Position numbers and translations under genes: made by a program. Of a stretch of 64,000 bases of DNA, positions 31,293 to 40,052 are shown piece after piece. Within the stretch, counting starts at the first letter, position 1; every line of letters begins with the position of its first letter. The notes below the pieces were generated by a model. It was not told where the DNA came from and searched no databases. It saw nothing but the letters and a program-made list of their open reading frames with translations. The DNA comes from an uncultured bacterium (GTDB taxonomy: Bacteria > Bacillota > Bacilli > Lactobacillales > Lactobacillaceae): positions 62,001 through 126,000 of the forward strand of contig CAJMMO010000002.1 of assembly GCA_905214545.1 (NCBI GenBank). Direction: 5' to 3'.

Positions 31293-32588
31293 CTATCTAA
31301 TGAATCCAACATATTCGCGTTTCATGAGCAAGCCGTCGATCTGGCGGGACAGTTCAAGGACAACCCCGATGACGATCAGCAAACTCGTACCACCCAAACC
31401 AATTGAGCTTGGCAGAGACCAGATATTGGTTGCAAGCTGTGGGAGCAGGGCAACCAAACCCAAGAAGACGGACCCCACAGTCGATAAGCGCATGAGCAGT
31501 TTTGAAACATAGTCTTGCGTATCTTTACCTGGCCAAACGCTAGGAATATAAGCGCCTTGCTTCTGCAAATTCTCGGCAAGTTTTTCCGGATTAACTTGGA
31601 CGAATGCATAGAAGAAAGTAAATAAGATGATTAGCAAGGTGTAAATGATTGAACCTGCCGTGGTCTGCATTGAAAAGATGTTTGAGCAGACCTTGAACCA
31701 CTGGTCATTACCATGTGATTTTTGGAATGCCATTAAGATGGTGGCCGGCGTCATGATAAAGGAACTGGCGAAAATAACAGGAATAACGCCAGAAACGTTA
31801 ACTTTTAGCGGTAGAAAACTTTCGGACCCGCTGACTGTTGCACGCCGCGTGTATTGAATAGGAATGCGGCGCTCAGCCTGCTGGACCCAGGTAACGAACT
31901 GAGTCACAGCAAGGATGATAATAATGATCCCGATGAAGAACAGAATCCCTTTCCACCGATCTGCGGCAGAAGCATCGATAATTTCTTCTCTGTAAAGGCT
32001 GACCAAGCCGCGCGGCAGGCGGCAGATGATGCCGGCAAAGATAATAACCGACACACCGTTGCCTAAGCCTTTATCAGTAATTTCATCACCAAGCCAGGTC
32101 AGTAACATCGTACCACCGGTCATGATGATGCCGATTTGAATGTAGGTCATTGGCGTTTGATTTTGCACCAAGCCCATTTGGGTCAAGACGTTGAAGCCCA
32201 GCGTGATCCCGATGGCCTGTACAAAGGCAACCGCCAAGGTCAGGTAGCGGGTCAGCTGGTTGGTCTTGCGCCGACCAACTTCACCCTGCTTGCTCCATTC
32301 AACCAGACGGGGAACAATGTCCATTTGCAACAGCTGGACCACGATCTGCGCCGTGATGTATGGCGAAACACCCAATGAAAAGATTGAGTAGTTGTCCAAA
32401 CCACCACCGCTGACCAAGTCAAGCATCGGCACCAAGCCGGTTTGCGCAACCGTATTGATCGCCTTGGCATTGATCCCAGGTACCGTGATATTGGCACCTA
32501 AGCGGTATAACAATAGGATAAAAAGGGTAAAGAAGATCTTCTTGCGGATCTCTTTATCCTTAAAAGCGTTCTTCAGGGTCGAGAACAT
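31293..32588 (-). CDS. secY: Preprotein translocase subunit SecY
   Basis: 431 aa, ten TM helices. Signature GISPYITAQI is represented by GVSPYITAQIVVQLLQ near residue 72, and the C-terminal cytosolic loop EQAERRIPIQYTRR appears as QQAERRIPIQYTRR. Forms the protein-conducting channel with SecE. Its ATG overlaps the rplO stop by 1 base; adk follows. Confidence 0.98.
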   Translation of the reverse strand: MFSTLKNAFKDKEIRKKIFFTLFILLLYRLGANITVPGINAKAINTVAQTGLVPMLDLVSGGGLDNYSIFSLGVSPYITAQIVVQLLQMDIVPRLVEWSKQGEVGRRKTNQLTRYLTLAVAFVQAIGITLGFNVLTQMGLVQNQTPMTYIQIGIIMTGGTMLLTWLGDEITDKGLGNGVSVIIFAGIICRLPRGLVSLYREEIIDASAADRWKGILFFIGIIIIILAVTQFVTWVQQAERRIPIQYTRRATVSGSESFLPLKVNVSGVIPVIFASSFIMTPATILMAFQKSHGNDQWFKVCSNIFSMQTTAGSIIYTLLIILFTFFYAFVQVNPEKLAENLQKQGAYIPSVWPGKDTQDYVSKLLMRLSTVGSVFLGLVALLPQLATNIWSLPSSIGLGGTSLLIVIGVVLELSRQIDGLLMKREYVGFIR

Positions 32589-33028
32589 TAAATCACCTCA
32601 ACAGAACCGCCAGCAGCTTCAACAGCCTTCTTAGCAGCTGCAGAAACCTTGTTGACTTTAACTGTTAACTTAACATTTAATTCGCCTTTAGCCAGCAATT
32701 TAACGCCGTCCAGTTGCTTCTTAACCAGACCTGCTTCTTGCAAGCTGTTCAAGTCAACTTCGCTGCCTGCTTCAAACTTGTTCAAGTCTGACAGGTTTAC
32801 GATAGCGTATTCCTTGCGGTTGATGTTCTTGAAGCCGCGCTTAGGCATTCTTCTGAACAGAGGCATTTGGCCACCTTCAAAACCTAAACGGGTCTTGCCG
32901 CCTTGACGAGCTAATTGACCTTTTTGGCCACGGCCAGAAGTCTTACCGAAACCGCTGGAAGTACCACGGCCGACACGCTTTCTAGCGCGACGTGAACCTT
33001 CTGCTGCTTTCAATTCATTAAGCTTCAT
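32588..33028 (-). CDS. rplO: 50S ribosomal protein L15
   Basis: 146 aa. The Gly/Arg-rich N-terminal extension (RRARKRVGRGTSSGFGKTSG, RGQKGQ) threads into the 23S rRNA, with the globular C-terminal half typical of L15. 15 bases after rpmD and overlapping secY by 1 base. Confidence 0.97.
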   Translation of the reverse strand: MKLNELKAAEGSRRARKRVGRGTSSGFGKTSGRGQKGQLARQGGKTRLGFEGGQMPLFRRMPKRGFKNINRKEYAIVNLSDLNKFEAGSEVDLNSLQEAGLVKKQLDGVKLLAKGELNVKLTVKVNKVSAAAKKAVEAAGGSVEVI

Positions 33029-33043
33029 TAGTGCACCTCCCTA

Positions 33044-33229
33044 TTACTTGTTAACTTCTTCAACAGAAATCAGGTGGGCAATCTTCATTAATGCGCCACG
33101 AGTTTGGGCGTTGTCTGGTAAAACAACACTACTGTTTACCTTACCTAAACCAAGAGCCTTAACGACTTTTCTTTGATTAGGGATACGGTGGGCAACGCTT
33201 CTAATTAAAGTAATCTTTAAATCAGTCAT
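33044..33229 (-). CDS. rpmD: 50S ribosomal protein L30
   Basis: 61 aa. MTDLKITLIRSVAHRIPNQR followed by KVVKALGLGKVNSSVVLPD is the L30 core. Between rpsE and rplO in the spc operon, 11 bases after rpsE. Confidence 0.96.
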   Translation of the reverse strand: MTDLKITLIRSVAHRIPNQRKVVKALGLGKVNSSVVLPDNAQTRGALMKIAHLISVEEVNK

Positions 33230-33240
33230 TTGCTATCTCC

Positions 33241-33756
33241 TTAATCTTGTAAGCTCTTTGCTTTGCCACGAAGTCTTAAGACGTCTTCCTTGGTTTGCAG
33301 TTGCTTTAAGCCGTCAATAGTTGCGCGAACAACGTTGATTGGGGTGTTAGTACCCAAAGCCTTTGAGGTAACGTCGCTGATACCTGCCAAGTCCATAACG
33401 ATACGAACGGCACCACCAGCAGCAACACCAGAACCAGCTTCAGCAGGCTTCAGCATAATGTTGCCTGAACCGTAGTGGCCGATTACTTCGTGAGGAATAG
33501 TCGTACCAACGATTGGCACCTTGATCATGCTCTTCTTGCCGGCTTCAACAGCCTTGCGGATAGCTTCTGGAACTTCTTGAGCCTTGCCAGTACCAAAACC
33601 AACATGACCCTTTCTGTCGCCAACAACTACCAGAGCTGCGAATCTCATCCGGCGGCCGCCTTTAACAACCTTGGTAATCCGGTTGACAGCAACTAATTGG
33701 TCTTCGATATCGTCTTTCTTGCGATCTCTGCGAGAGTCGTTACGGTTGTTTGCCAT
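33241..33756 (-). CDS. rpsE: 30S ribosomal protein S5
   Basis: 171 aa. Has the N-terminal RNA-binding domain (RITKVVKGGRRMRFAALVVV) and the IPHEVIGHYGSGNIMLKPA/SGVAAGG segment of the C-terminal domain. Involved in decoding accuracy; the loop GGRRMRF region is the classical spectinomycin-contact site. Confidence 0.97.
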   Translation of the reverse strand: MANNRNDSRRDRKKDDIEDQLVAVNRITKVVKGGRRMRFAALVVVGDRKGHVGFGTGKAQEVPEAIRKAVEAGKKSMIKVPIVGTTIPHEVIGHYGSGNIMLKPAEAGSGVAAGGAVRIVMDLAGISDVTSKALGTNTPINVVRATIDGLKQLQTKEDVLRLRGKAKSLQD

Positions 33757-33773
33757 TAGTTAAATCTCCTTTC

Positions 33774-34127
33774 CTAGAACTCTAATCCGTTTTTACGAGC
33801 AGATTCTGCTAAGGCAGCAACACGGCCGTGGTACAGGTAACCGCTACGGTCAAAGACAACATTCTTGATGTTCTTCTTGGCAGCTGCTTCAGCTAACTTC
33901 TTGCCGACTTCTTCGGCTTGCTCAGTCTTAGTCTTGTTTGCTGAATCATCCATTGATGAGGCGCTTGCAAGCGTTACACCCTCTACATCATCAATTAATT
34001 GAGCGTAGATGTTTTTGTTTGAACGAAAGACACTTAAGCGTGGGCGCTCAGCAGTACCAGAAATTTTACCGCGAATACGTTTATGACGCTTTAAGCGTAA
34101 CTTGTTTTTATCTGGTTTAGAAATCAC
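33774..34127 (-). CDS. rplR: 50S ribosomal protein L18
   Basis: 117 aa. KRHKRIRGKISGTAERPRLS, FRSNKNIYAQLIDD and the C-terminal VVFDRSGYLYHGRVAALAES are typical. It binds 5S rRNA with L5. GTG start at 34125-34127, 26 bases after rplF. Confidence 0.97.
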   Translation of the reverse strand: MISKPDKNKLRLKRHKRIRGKISGTAERPRLSVFRSNKNIYAQLIDDVEGVTLASASSMDDSANKTKTEQAEEVGKKLAEAAAKKNIKNVVFDRSGYLYHGRVAALAESARKNGLEF

Positions 34128-34152
34128 AATTTCACCTCAAAAATTCTAACTA

Positions 34153-34683
34153 TTACTTACCAGTCTTACCTTCCTTGCGACGTACGTGTTCGTCTTCGTA
34201 ACGAATACCCTTGCCCTTGTAAGGTTCTGGGGAACGTACGGCACGGATTTCAGCTGCGAATTGGCCGACAGCTTGCTTTGAAACACCTGAGATGGTGATT
34301 GAAGTACCCTTTTCGGTTGAAACTTCGATACCCTTTGGCGCTTCCATTACAACTGGGTGGGAGTAGCCAACGTTTAAAGTCAGCTTGCTGCCTTGAGCAG
34401 TTGCAGTGTAACCAACACCGATCAGCGTCAATTTCTTGGTGTAGCCCTTTGAAACGCCTTCAATCATTGAAGCCAGGTTAGCTCTTTCGGTACCGTGCAA
34501 TGCTTTGTCGTTTTCACTTGAACGTGAGAAACGAATTTCCTTGTCGTCTTGTTCGAACTTGATCTTTGGATCAAAGTATCTAGTCAATTCGCCCTTAGGA
34601 CCCTTAACAGTGATGTCGTCACCTTTCTTGGTAACAGTGACTGAGTCAGGAACCTCGATAGGCTTTAAACCAATACGGCTCAT
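34153..34683 (-). CDS. rplF: 50S ribosomal protein L6
   Basis: 176 aa made of two homologous domains. MSRIGLKPIEVPDSVTV at the start, KGPKGELTR in the first repeat, and the C-terminal PEPYKGKGIRYEDEHVRRKE signature that binds the sarcin-ricin region. Confidence 0.98.
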   Translation of the reverse strand: MSRIGLKPIEVPDSVTVTKKGDDITVKGPKGELTRYFDPKIKFEQDDKEIRFSRSSENDKALHGTERANLASMIEGVSKGYTKKLTLIGVGYTATAQGSKLTLNVGYSHPVVMEAPKGIEVSTEKGTSITISGVSKQAVGQFAAEIRAVRSPEPYKGKGIRYEDEHVRRKEGKTGK

Positions 34684-34705
34684 TTAATTTCTCCTTTCGT
34701 CAATA

Positions 34706-35104
34706 TTACCAAACGTAAGCGATAACTTCGCCGCCGACGTTCTTGTCTCTAGCTTCCTTGTCGGTAATCACGCCAGCAGAAGTTGAAACAATAGCGATGC
34801 CCAGGCCGTTCAAAACCTTTGGCAGGTTGGCAGCATCAACGTAGTTTCTCAAGCCAGGCTTAGAAATACGCTTCAGACCGGAAATGACGCGTTCGCCGTT
34901 AGGGCCGTACTTCAAGTCGATCTTGATGATGCCTTGCTTGTTGTCATCAATGACTTCGTAGCCGTTGATGAAGCCTTCGTTCTTCAAAATCTCTGAAATA
35001 GATTTCTTGATGTTGGATGCAGGAACTTCGACTGAATCGTGCTTTGCCATGTTGGCGTTTCTGATTCTAGTCAAGTAGTCTGCGATAGGATCAGTCATGA
35101 CCAT
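34706..35104 (-). CDS. rpsH: 30S ribosomal protein S8
   Basis: 132 aa. MTDPIADYLTRIRNANMAKH at the start (after an ATG-GTC extension that carries the GGAGG site) and STSAGVITDKEARDKNVGGE near the end. A primary 16S rRNA binder. Two possible starts two codons apart; the outer one is given. Confidence 0.97.
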   Translation of the reverse strand: MVMTDPIADYLTRIRNANMAKHDSVEVPASNIKKSISEILKNEGFINGYEVIDDNKQGIIKIDLKYGPNGERVISGLKRISKPGLRNYVDAANLPKVLNGLGIAIVSTSAGVITDKEARDKNVGGEVIAYVW

Positions 35105-35128
35105 TGATATGCCTCCTTCTCTCGTGAA

Positions 35129-35314
35129 TTACCAGCTAGCCTTTTTCAAGCCAGGAATTTGACCCTTGTGTGCCAAGTCTTTCAGGCAGATACGGCACAA
35201 ACCGAACTTGCGGTAAACAGAGTGAGGTCTGCCGCAGCGTTGGCAACGGGTGTACTCACGACTAGAGAACTTAGCCGGACGACTGTTTCTAACTTTTTGT
35301 GATGTCTTAGCCAT
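35129..35314 (-). CDS. rpsN: 30S ribosomal protein S14, zinc-binding type
   Basis: 61 aa, the short zinc form (type Z). Four Cys as CQRCGRPH and GLCRICLKD, ending GLKKASW. No sign here of the longer zinc-free paralogue. Between rplE and rpsH. Confidence 0.97.
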   Translation of the reverse strand: MAKTSQKVRNSRPAKFSSREYTRCQRCGRPHSVYRKFGLCRICLKDLAHKGQIPGLKKASW

Positions 35315-35328
35315 TAGTGTCCTCCCAA

Positions 35329-35871
35329 TTACTTAGCAAATGGCATGCCTAATTCTGACAGAAGTTCATGAGCTTCTTCATCAGTGTTGGCAGTAGTAAC
35401 GATAACAACGTCTAAACCACGAGTGCGGTGAACCTTGTCGAAATCGATTTCAGGGAAGATCAATTGCTCTTTGATACCCAGAGTGTAGTTGCCACGACCA
35501 TCAAATGATCTTGAGCTAATACCGCGGAAGTCACGTACTCGAGGCAGTGAAACGTTGATCAGCTTGTACAGGAAATCGTACATTCTTTCGCCACGCAGGG
35601 TAACCTTGGCACCGATTGCCATACCTTCACGCAGACGGAAGTTGGCGATTGACTTCTTGGCTTTAGTAACGAGCGGCTTTTGACCTGAGATCAGAGTCAG
35701 TTCTTGAACGGCTTCGTCCAAGTTCTTTGAGTTGGAAACTGCGTCACCGACACCCATGTTCAAAACGATCTTGTCAATCTTTGGAATTTGCATAACTGAC
35801 TTGTAGTTGAACTTCTTAGCCAGTGCAGGTGCGATTTCTTCATTGTATTTAACTTGTAAAGTGTTTGCCAT
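35329..35871 (-). CDS. rplE: 50S ribosomal protein L5
   Basis: 180 aa. KIVLNMGVGDAVSNSKNLDE, GQKPLVTKAKKSIANFRLRE and RGLDVVIVTTANTDEEA are diagnostic. It binds 5S rRNA and contacts P-site tRNA. Confidence 0.98.
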   Translation of the reverse strand: MANTLQVKYNEEIAPALAKKFNYKSVMQIPKIDKIVLNMGVGDAVSNSKNLDEAVQELTLISGQKPLVTKAKKSIANFRLREGMAIGAKVTLRGERMYDFLYKLINVSLPRVRDFRGISSRSFDGRGNYTLGIKEQLIFPEIDFDKVHRTRGLDVVIVTTANTDEEAHELLSELGMPFAK

Positions 35872-35888
35872 GTTAATCCTCCCTTCTC

Positions 35889-36200
35889 TTATTTGTCGAT
35901 AGCCTTGCCGCTAACCTTAGCGACGCGAACTTTCTTACCGTCAACTACCTTGTAGCCGATTCTGGTTGGCTTGCCAGATTCAGGATCAATCAGCATCAAG
36001 TTTGAAGCGTTGATGGTGCCTTCTTTTTCTACAACACCGCCGTTGGTATTGCTTTGGGAAGGTTTTTCATGCTTTTTGATCATGTTTACGCCTTTGACAA
36101 CGACACGGTTGGTCTTACGGTTGATTGAAAGAACGTTGCCTTCCTTGCCTTTGTCCTTGCCAGCGATAACTCTTACTTTGTCGCCTGTCTTAAGAAACAT
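35889..36200 (-). CDS. rplX: 50S ribosomal protein L24
   Basis: 103 aa with an N-terminal KOW motif (GDKVRVIAGKDKGKEGNVLS). VVKGVNMIKKHEKPSQSNT follows. Initiates large-subunit assembly at the 5' end of 23S rRNA. Confidence 0.97.
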   Translation of the reverse strand: MFLKTGDKVRVIAGKDKGKEGNVLSINRKTNRVVVKGVNMIKKHEKPSQSNTNGGVVEKEGTINASNLMLIDPESGKPTRIGYKVVDGKKVRVAKVSGKAIDK

Positions 36201-36220
36201 CTGTGCACCTCCCTAAACAA

Positions 36221-36589
36221 TTACAGAACTTCAGGAGCCAGAGAAACGATCTTCATAAAGTCGTGTTCACGCAATTCGCGAGCAACAGGCCCGAAGATTC
36301 TAGTTCCACGTGGGGTCTTATCTGCGTTGATAATAACGGCTGCGTTTTCGTCGAACTTGATGTATGAACCGTCTTCACGACGTGAACCTGACTTAGTTCT
36401 TACGATAACGGCCTTAACAACGTCACCCTTCTTAACAACGCCACCTGGTGTTGCTTGTTTAACAGCTGCAACAACGATGTCACCGATGTTACCAGTCTTG
36501 CGCTTTGAACCGCCTAAGATCTTAATAACCAGCAGTTCTCTAGCACCAGAGTTATCAGCGACTTTTAAACGAGTTTCGTGTTGAATCAC
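36221..36589 (-). CDS. rplN: 50S ribosomal protein L14
   Basis: 122 aa. MIQHETRLKVADNSGARELL at the start, KKGDVVKAVIVRTKSGSRRE in the middle, ending EHDFMKIVSLAPEVL. Lies at the subunit interface and binds the silencing factor RsfS in other bacteria. Confidence 0.98.
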   Translation of the reverse strand: MIQHETRLKVADNSGARELLVIKILGGSKRKTGNIGDIVVAAVKQATPGGVVKKGDVVKAVIVRTKSGSRREDGSYIKFDENAAVIINADKTPRGTRIFGPVARELREHDFMKIVSLAPEVL

Positions 36590-36621
36590 TAGTATATCCT
36601 CCTCTCGCTAAAACCTGTCAA

Positions 36622-36888
36622 TTAAACAGATCTCTTAACGATCTCAACTAAGCGATAGCGTTTAGTACGTGATAATGGACGGGTTTCCATGATACGAACG
36701 ATATCGCCAACTTTAGCTTGGTTTTCTGCGTCGTTTGCGTAGTACTTCTTTGAGTACTTGATACGCTTCTTGTAGACTGGGTGGTTCTTGTAAGTGTCGA
36801 CAACAACGACAATGGTCTTGTCCATCTTATCAGAAACTACGCGGCCTTGGTAAACGTGACGATTGTTTCTTTCGTTAGTTTCGCTCAA
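36622..36888 (-). CDS. rpsQ: 30S ribosomal protein S17
   Basis: 88 aa. QGRVVSDKMDKTIVVVVDTY, the conserved OB-fold opening, then YSKKYYANDAENQAKVGDIV and ETRPLSRTKRYRLVEIV. Binds 16S rRNA helix 11. Confidence 0.97.
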   Translation of the reverse strand: MSETNERNNRHVYQGRVVSDKMDKTIVVVVDTYKNHPVYKKRIKYSKKYYANDAENQAKVGDIVRIMETRPLSRTKRYRLVEIVKRSV

Positions 36889-36912
36889 AGTTATTTCTCC
36901 CTTCCACTACTC

Positions 36913-37110
36913 TTAATTGTTCTTCAACGCATCTTCGCTCAGAATGGTCTTGATTCTAGCGATGTTTTTGCGAACTTTCTTCAAACGAGCGGTGTTCTCT
37001 AATTGACCCGTTGCCTGTTGAAAACGCAGGTTGAACAATTCTTCTTTATATTGCTTTTCCTTTTCCAACATTTGGTCGGTGCTGAGTGCTCTGATGTCCT
37101 TAGCCTTCAT
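36913..37110 (-). CDS. rpmC: 50S ribosomal protein L29
   Basis: 65 aa. MKAKDIRALSTDQMLEKEKQ, then YKEELFNLRFQQATGQLENT. Helical hairpin at the exit tunnel. The start chosen is the ATG at 37108-37110, preceded by AGGTGG and giving the canonical N-terminus. A GTG four codons earlier is an alternative. It overlaps the rplP 3' end by 11 bases. Confidence 0.95.
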   Translation of the reverse strand: MKAKDIRALSTDQMLEKEKQYKEELFNLRFQQATGQLENTARLKKVRKNIARIKTILSEDALKNN

Positions 37111-37540
37111 TAGATTCGCCACCTACTTCCGCAGTTCTCTTAACAAACTTGCATTTGATTGGCAGCTTAGTTGAAGCTAATCTCAAAGCTTCACGAGCAG
37201 TTGCTTCGTCAACGCCGCCGATTTCAAACATAACTTTTTCTCTCTTAACGACTGCAACCCAGCCTGCTGGTGCACCTTTACCGGAACCCATACGTACACC
37301 AACACCCTTAGCAGTGTATGACTTTTGTGGGAAGATTCTAATCCAAACCTTACCGCCACGCTTCATGTAACGAGTCATCGCAACACGGGCAGCTTCGATT
37401 TGCTTGTTAGAAATCCAGTGTGATTCCAGGGCTTTCAAACCATATTCGCCGAAAGCAACGGTCTTGCCGCCCTTGGCTTCACCACGCATCTTGCCGCGGA
37501 ATTCGCGACGGTGCTTAACACGCTTTGGTACTAAAGGCAT
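37100..37540 (-). CDS. rplP: 50S ribosomal protein L16
   Basis: 146 aa. MPLVPKRVKHRREFRGKMRG, then GSGKGAPAGWVAVVKREKVM. Organises tRNA binding sites on the large subunit. Stop-start overlap with rpsC upstream (1 base) and with rpmC downstream, so translation of the three genes is likely coupled. Confidence 0.98.
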   Translation of the reverse strand: MPLVPKRVKHRREFRGKMRGEAKGGKTVAFGEYGLKALESHWISNKQIEAARVAMTRYMKRGGKVWIRIFPQKSYTAKGVGVRMGSGKGAPAGWVAVVKREKVMFEIGGVDEATAREALRLASTKLPIKCKFVKRTAEVGGESNEG

Positions 37541-38199
37541 TACTTGTTTCCTCCCTTCTTGTCATCCTTGCGCTGTGGCAAGATGATGCCGCGGTTGATC
37601 CAAACCTTAACGCCGATTTGGCCGTAAGTAGTGTTTGCTTCAACCCATGCGTAATCAATGTCAGCTCTCAAAGTATGAAGAGGAACACTGCCTTCAGTGT
37701 GCCATTCTCTGCGGGCCATGTCAGCACCGTTCAGACGGCCAGAGGTTTGAACCTTGATACCCTTGGCACCTTGTCTCATTGATCTTTGAGCAGCTTGTCT
37801 GGTTGCACGACGGAAAGCAATTCTAGCTTCCAATTGTTGAGCGATGTTTTCGCCAACCAGTTCAGCATCCAGATCTGGCTTCTTGATTTCAACAATGTTG
37901 ATGTGGACTTGCTTGTCAGTTAAAGCGTCCAGTTCTTTTCTAAGGGCTTCAACTTCTGAACCACCCTTGCCGATAACCATACCAGGCTTGGCAGTGTGGA
38001 TTGAGATGTTGATGCGGTTGGCTGCACGTTCGATTTCAACAGTTGAAACTGAAGCGCCAGCTAATTTTTCAGAAATGTATTTTCTAATTCTTAAGTCTTC
38101 GTTTAAGGTGTCAGCGTAGCCTTTGTCAGCGTACCACTTAGCTACCCAATCGCGATTGACGCCAAGACGGAAACCAATAGGGTTAATTTTTTGACCCAT
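37540..38199 (-). CDS. rpsC: 30S ribosomal protein S3
   Basis: 219 aa. MGQKINPIGFRLGVNRDW, KH domain with IHTAKPGMVIGKGGSEVEAL, and the C-terminal domain ending TYGQIGVKVWINRGIILPQ. Part of the mRNA entry channel helicase. Confidence 0.98.
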   Translation of the reverse strand: MGQKINPIGFRLGVNRDWVAKWYADKGYADTLNEDLRIRKYISEKLAGASVSTVEIERAANRINISIHTAKPGMVIGKGGSEVEALRKELDALTDKQVHINIVEIKKPDLDAELVGENIAQQLEARIAFRRATRQAAQRSMRQGAKGIKVQTSGRLNGADMARREWHTEGSVPLHTLRADIDYAWVEANTTYGQIGVKVWINRGIILPQRKDDKKGGNK

Positions 38200-38212
38200 T
38201 CAATTTACCTCC

Positions 38213-38566
38213 CTAATTGTTTCTTTCAGATACAACAACTACTACGTGACTGGTTCTCTTATTGATCGGAGAAGCAACACCCTTGGCACGAGGACGGAAT
38301 CTCTTTAAGGTTGCGCCTTCGTTAACGTAGGCTTCAGAAACGTACAGGTTTGCGCTTTCCAAGTCATAATTGTGCTCTGCGTTAGCGATTGCTGAACGAA
38401 GAACTTTTTCAACGATTGGAGAAGCAGCTCTAGGGGTAAATTCCAGAATTGCTAAAGCTTCAGCAACGCTCTTGCCGCGAATTAAGTCAACAACTAAACT
38501 CGCTTTTCTAGGAGCGATGCGAACCGTTCTTGCTTCAGCTTTGGCTGAGGTAATTTGTTCTGCCAT
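38213..38566 (-). CDS. rplV: 50S ribosomal protein L22
   Basis: 117 aa. ARTVRIAPRKASLVVDLIRG, then SAIANAEHNYDLE and the tunnel-lining hairpin region RFRPRAKGVASPINKRTSH. No deletion in the loop where macrolide-resistance mutations occur elsewhere. Confidence 0.98.
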   Translation of the reverse strand: MAEQITSAKAEARTVRIAPRKASLVVDLIRGKSVAEALAILEFTPRAASPIVEKVLRSAIANAEHNYDLESANLYVSEAYVNEGATLKRFRPRAKGVASPINKRTSHVVVVVSERNN

Positions 38567-38586
38567 TTAAAATGTCTCTCCTTCCA

Positions 38587-38883
38587 TTAACGTGCAGCTG
38601 GTGCGGCGCCAGTTGCCTTGTCAGCACTTGATCTGTGACCGCGGAAAGTTCTGGTTGGAACAAATTCACCAAGCTTGTGACCAACCATGTCTTCAGTAAC
38701 GTAAACCGGGACATGCTTTCTGCCGTCGTAAACAGCTATGGTCAAACCAACGAAGGAAGGGAAAATAGTTGAACGACGAGACCAGGTTTTAATGACTTGC
38801 TTCTTGCTTGCGTTTTCTTGCGCAGCAACCTTCTTCAGAAGGCTTTCGTCAGCAAAAGGTCCTTTTTTAATACTACGACTCAT
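38587..38883 (-). CDS. rpsS: 30S ribosomal protein S19
   Basis: 98 aa. MSRSIKKGPFADESLLKKV, then TWSRRSTIFPSFVGLTIAVY, then GHKLGEFVPTRTFRGH. Located in the 30S head next to S13. The C-terminal tail (ATGAAPAAR) is slightly longer than the 92-aa type. Confidence 0.97.
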   Translation of the reverse strand: MSRSIKKGPFADESLLKKVAAQENASKKQVIKTWSRRSTIFPSFVGLTIAVYDGRKHVPVYVTEDMVGHKLGEFVPTRTFRGHRSSADKATGAAPAAR

Positions 38884-38898
38884 TTATTTAACCCTCCT

Positions 38899-39729
38899 TT
38901 ATTTGCCACGGTGACGGATAATCAGCTTCTCGGAAGCTCTTCTGCTGTTTCTGGTCTTGATACCACGAGCCTTCTTGCCCCATGGAGTCATAGGTTGTGG
39001 ACGACCAACAGGAGCTTTACCTTCACCACCACCATGTGGGTGATCGTTAGGGTTCATTACAGAACCACGAGATTGTGGACGCTTGCCCAGCCAACGCTTG
39101 CGGCCTGCCTTACCTAAGTTGATCAATGAGTGTTGACCGTTGCCAACTTCACCGATAGTTGCGCGGCATGATGACAAGATCTTGCGAACTTCGCCGCTTT
39201 GCAGCTTGATCAAAGTGTAGTTGCCGTCGACACCTAAAACTTGTGCTTCAGTACCGGCACTTCTTACCAATTGACCACCCTTGCCTGGCTTCATTTCAAT
39301 GTTGTGAATTGAAGTACCGGCAGGAATGTTTGCTAATGGCAAAGCATTGCCTGGCTTGATGTCGGCATCTGCACCTGATGAAACAACGTCGCCTACGTGC
39401 AGGCCTTCTGGGGCCAAGATGTAGGTCTTCACACCGTCAGTGTAGTGCAGCAGTGCGATGTTGGCAGTTCTGTTAGGGTCGTATTCAATGGCCTTAACGA
39501 TAGCCTTGACATTGTCCTTGTTACGCTTGAAATCGATGATACGGTACTTTTGCTTGTGACCGCCGCCACGGTGTCTAACAGTGATGTGACCGTATGAGTT
39601 GCGGCCAGCAGTGTGGCTTTGGGATTCAAGCAGGGAACGTTCCGGCTTCTTCTTAGTAATTTCTGCAAAATCGGAAGAAGTCATGTTACGTCTACCATTG
39701 CTGGTTGGCTTGTATTTAATGATCGCCAA
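38899..39729 (-). CDS. rplB: 50S ribosomal protein L2
   Basis: 276 aa. IKYKPTSNGRRNMTSSDFAE, the RHRGGGHKQKYRIIDFKRNK block, and the peptidyl-transferase-proximal VMNPNDHPHGGGEGKAPVGR with its conserved His. 16 bases before rpsS. Confidence 0.98.
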   Translation of the reverse strand: MAIIKYKPTSNGRRNMTSSDFAEITKKKPERSLLESQSHTAGRNSYGHITVRHRGGGHKQKYRIIDFKRNKDNVKAIVKAIEYDPNRTANIALLHYTDGVKTYILAPEGLHVGDVVSSGADADIKPGNALPLANIPAGTSIHNIEMKPGKGGQLVRSAGTEAQVLGVDGNYTLIKLQSGEVRKILSSCRATIGEVGNGQHSLINLGKAGRKRWLGKRPQSRGSVMNPNDHPHGGGEGKAPVGRPQPMTPWGKKARGIKTRNSRRASEKLIIRHRGK

Positions 39730-39746
39730 TTGACTAACCTCCTATA

Positions 39747-40052
39747 TTATTTGTCTTCTTTGTTGTCTTGGTCGCCGAAGATCTTGATGTCGTTTGAATC
39801 AGCGGTCAAGGAAACGATGGCCTTTCTGGTGCGAGCGGTCTTGCCGGTGTAACGGCCAACACGCTTGTCACGGCCACGTACGTTCATGATGTTGACTCTC
39901 TTGACCTTTACGTCAAAGATTTCTTCAACAGCGTCACGAACTTGCATCTTGGTGGCGTCAAGAGCTACATCAAAGGTGTACTTCTTGCCGTCCATCAGAT
40001 CAGTACTTTTTTCGGTAATAACTGGACGTAAGATAATGTCACGTGCATCCAT
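39747..40052 (-). CDS. rplW: 50S ribosomal protein L23
   Basis: 101 aa. DIILRPVITEKSTDLMDGKK at the start and VKRVNIMNVRGRDKRVGRYT in the loop facing the exit tunnel, a docking site for signal recognition particle and trigger factor. Its ATG overlaps the rplD stop by 1 base. Confidence 0.98.
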   Translation of the reverse strand: MDARDIILRPVITEKSTDLMDGKKYTFDVALDATKMQVRDAVEEIFDVKVKRVNIMNVRGRDKRVGRYTGKTARTRKAIVSLTADSNDIKIFGDQDNKEDK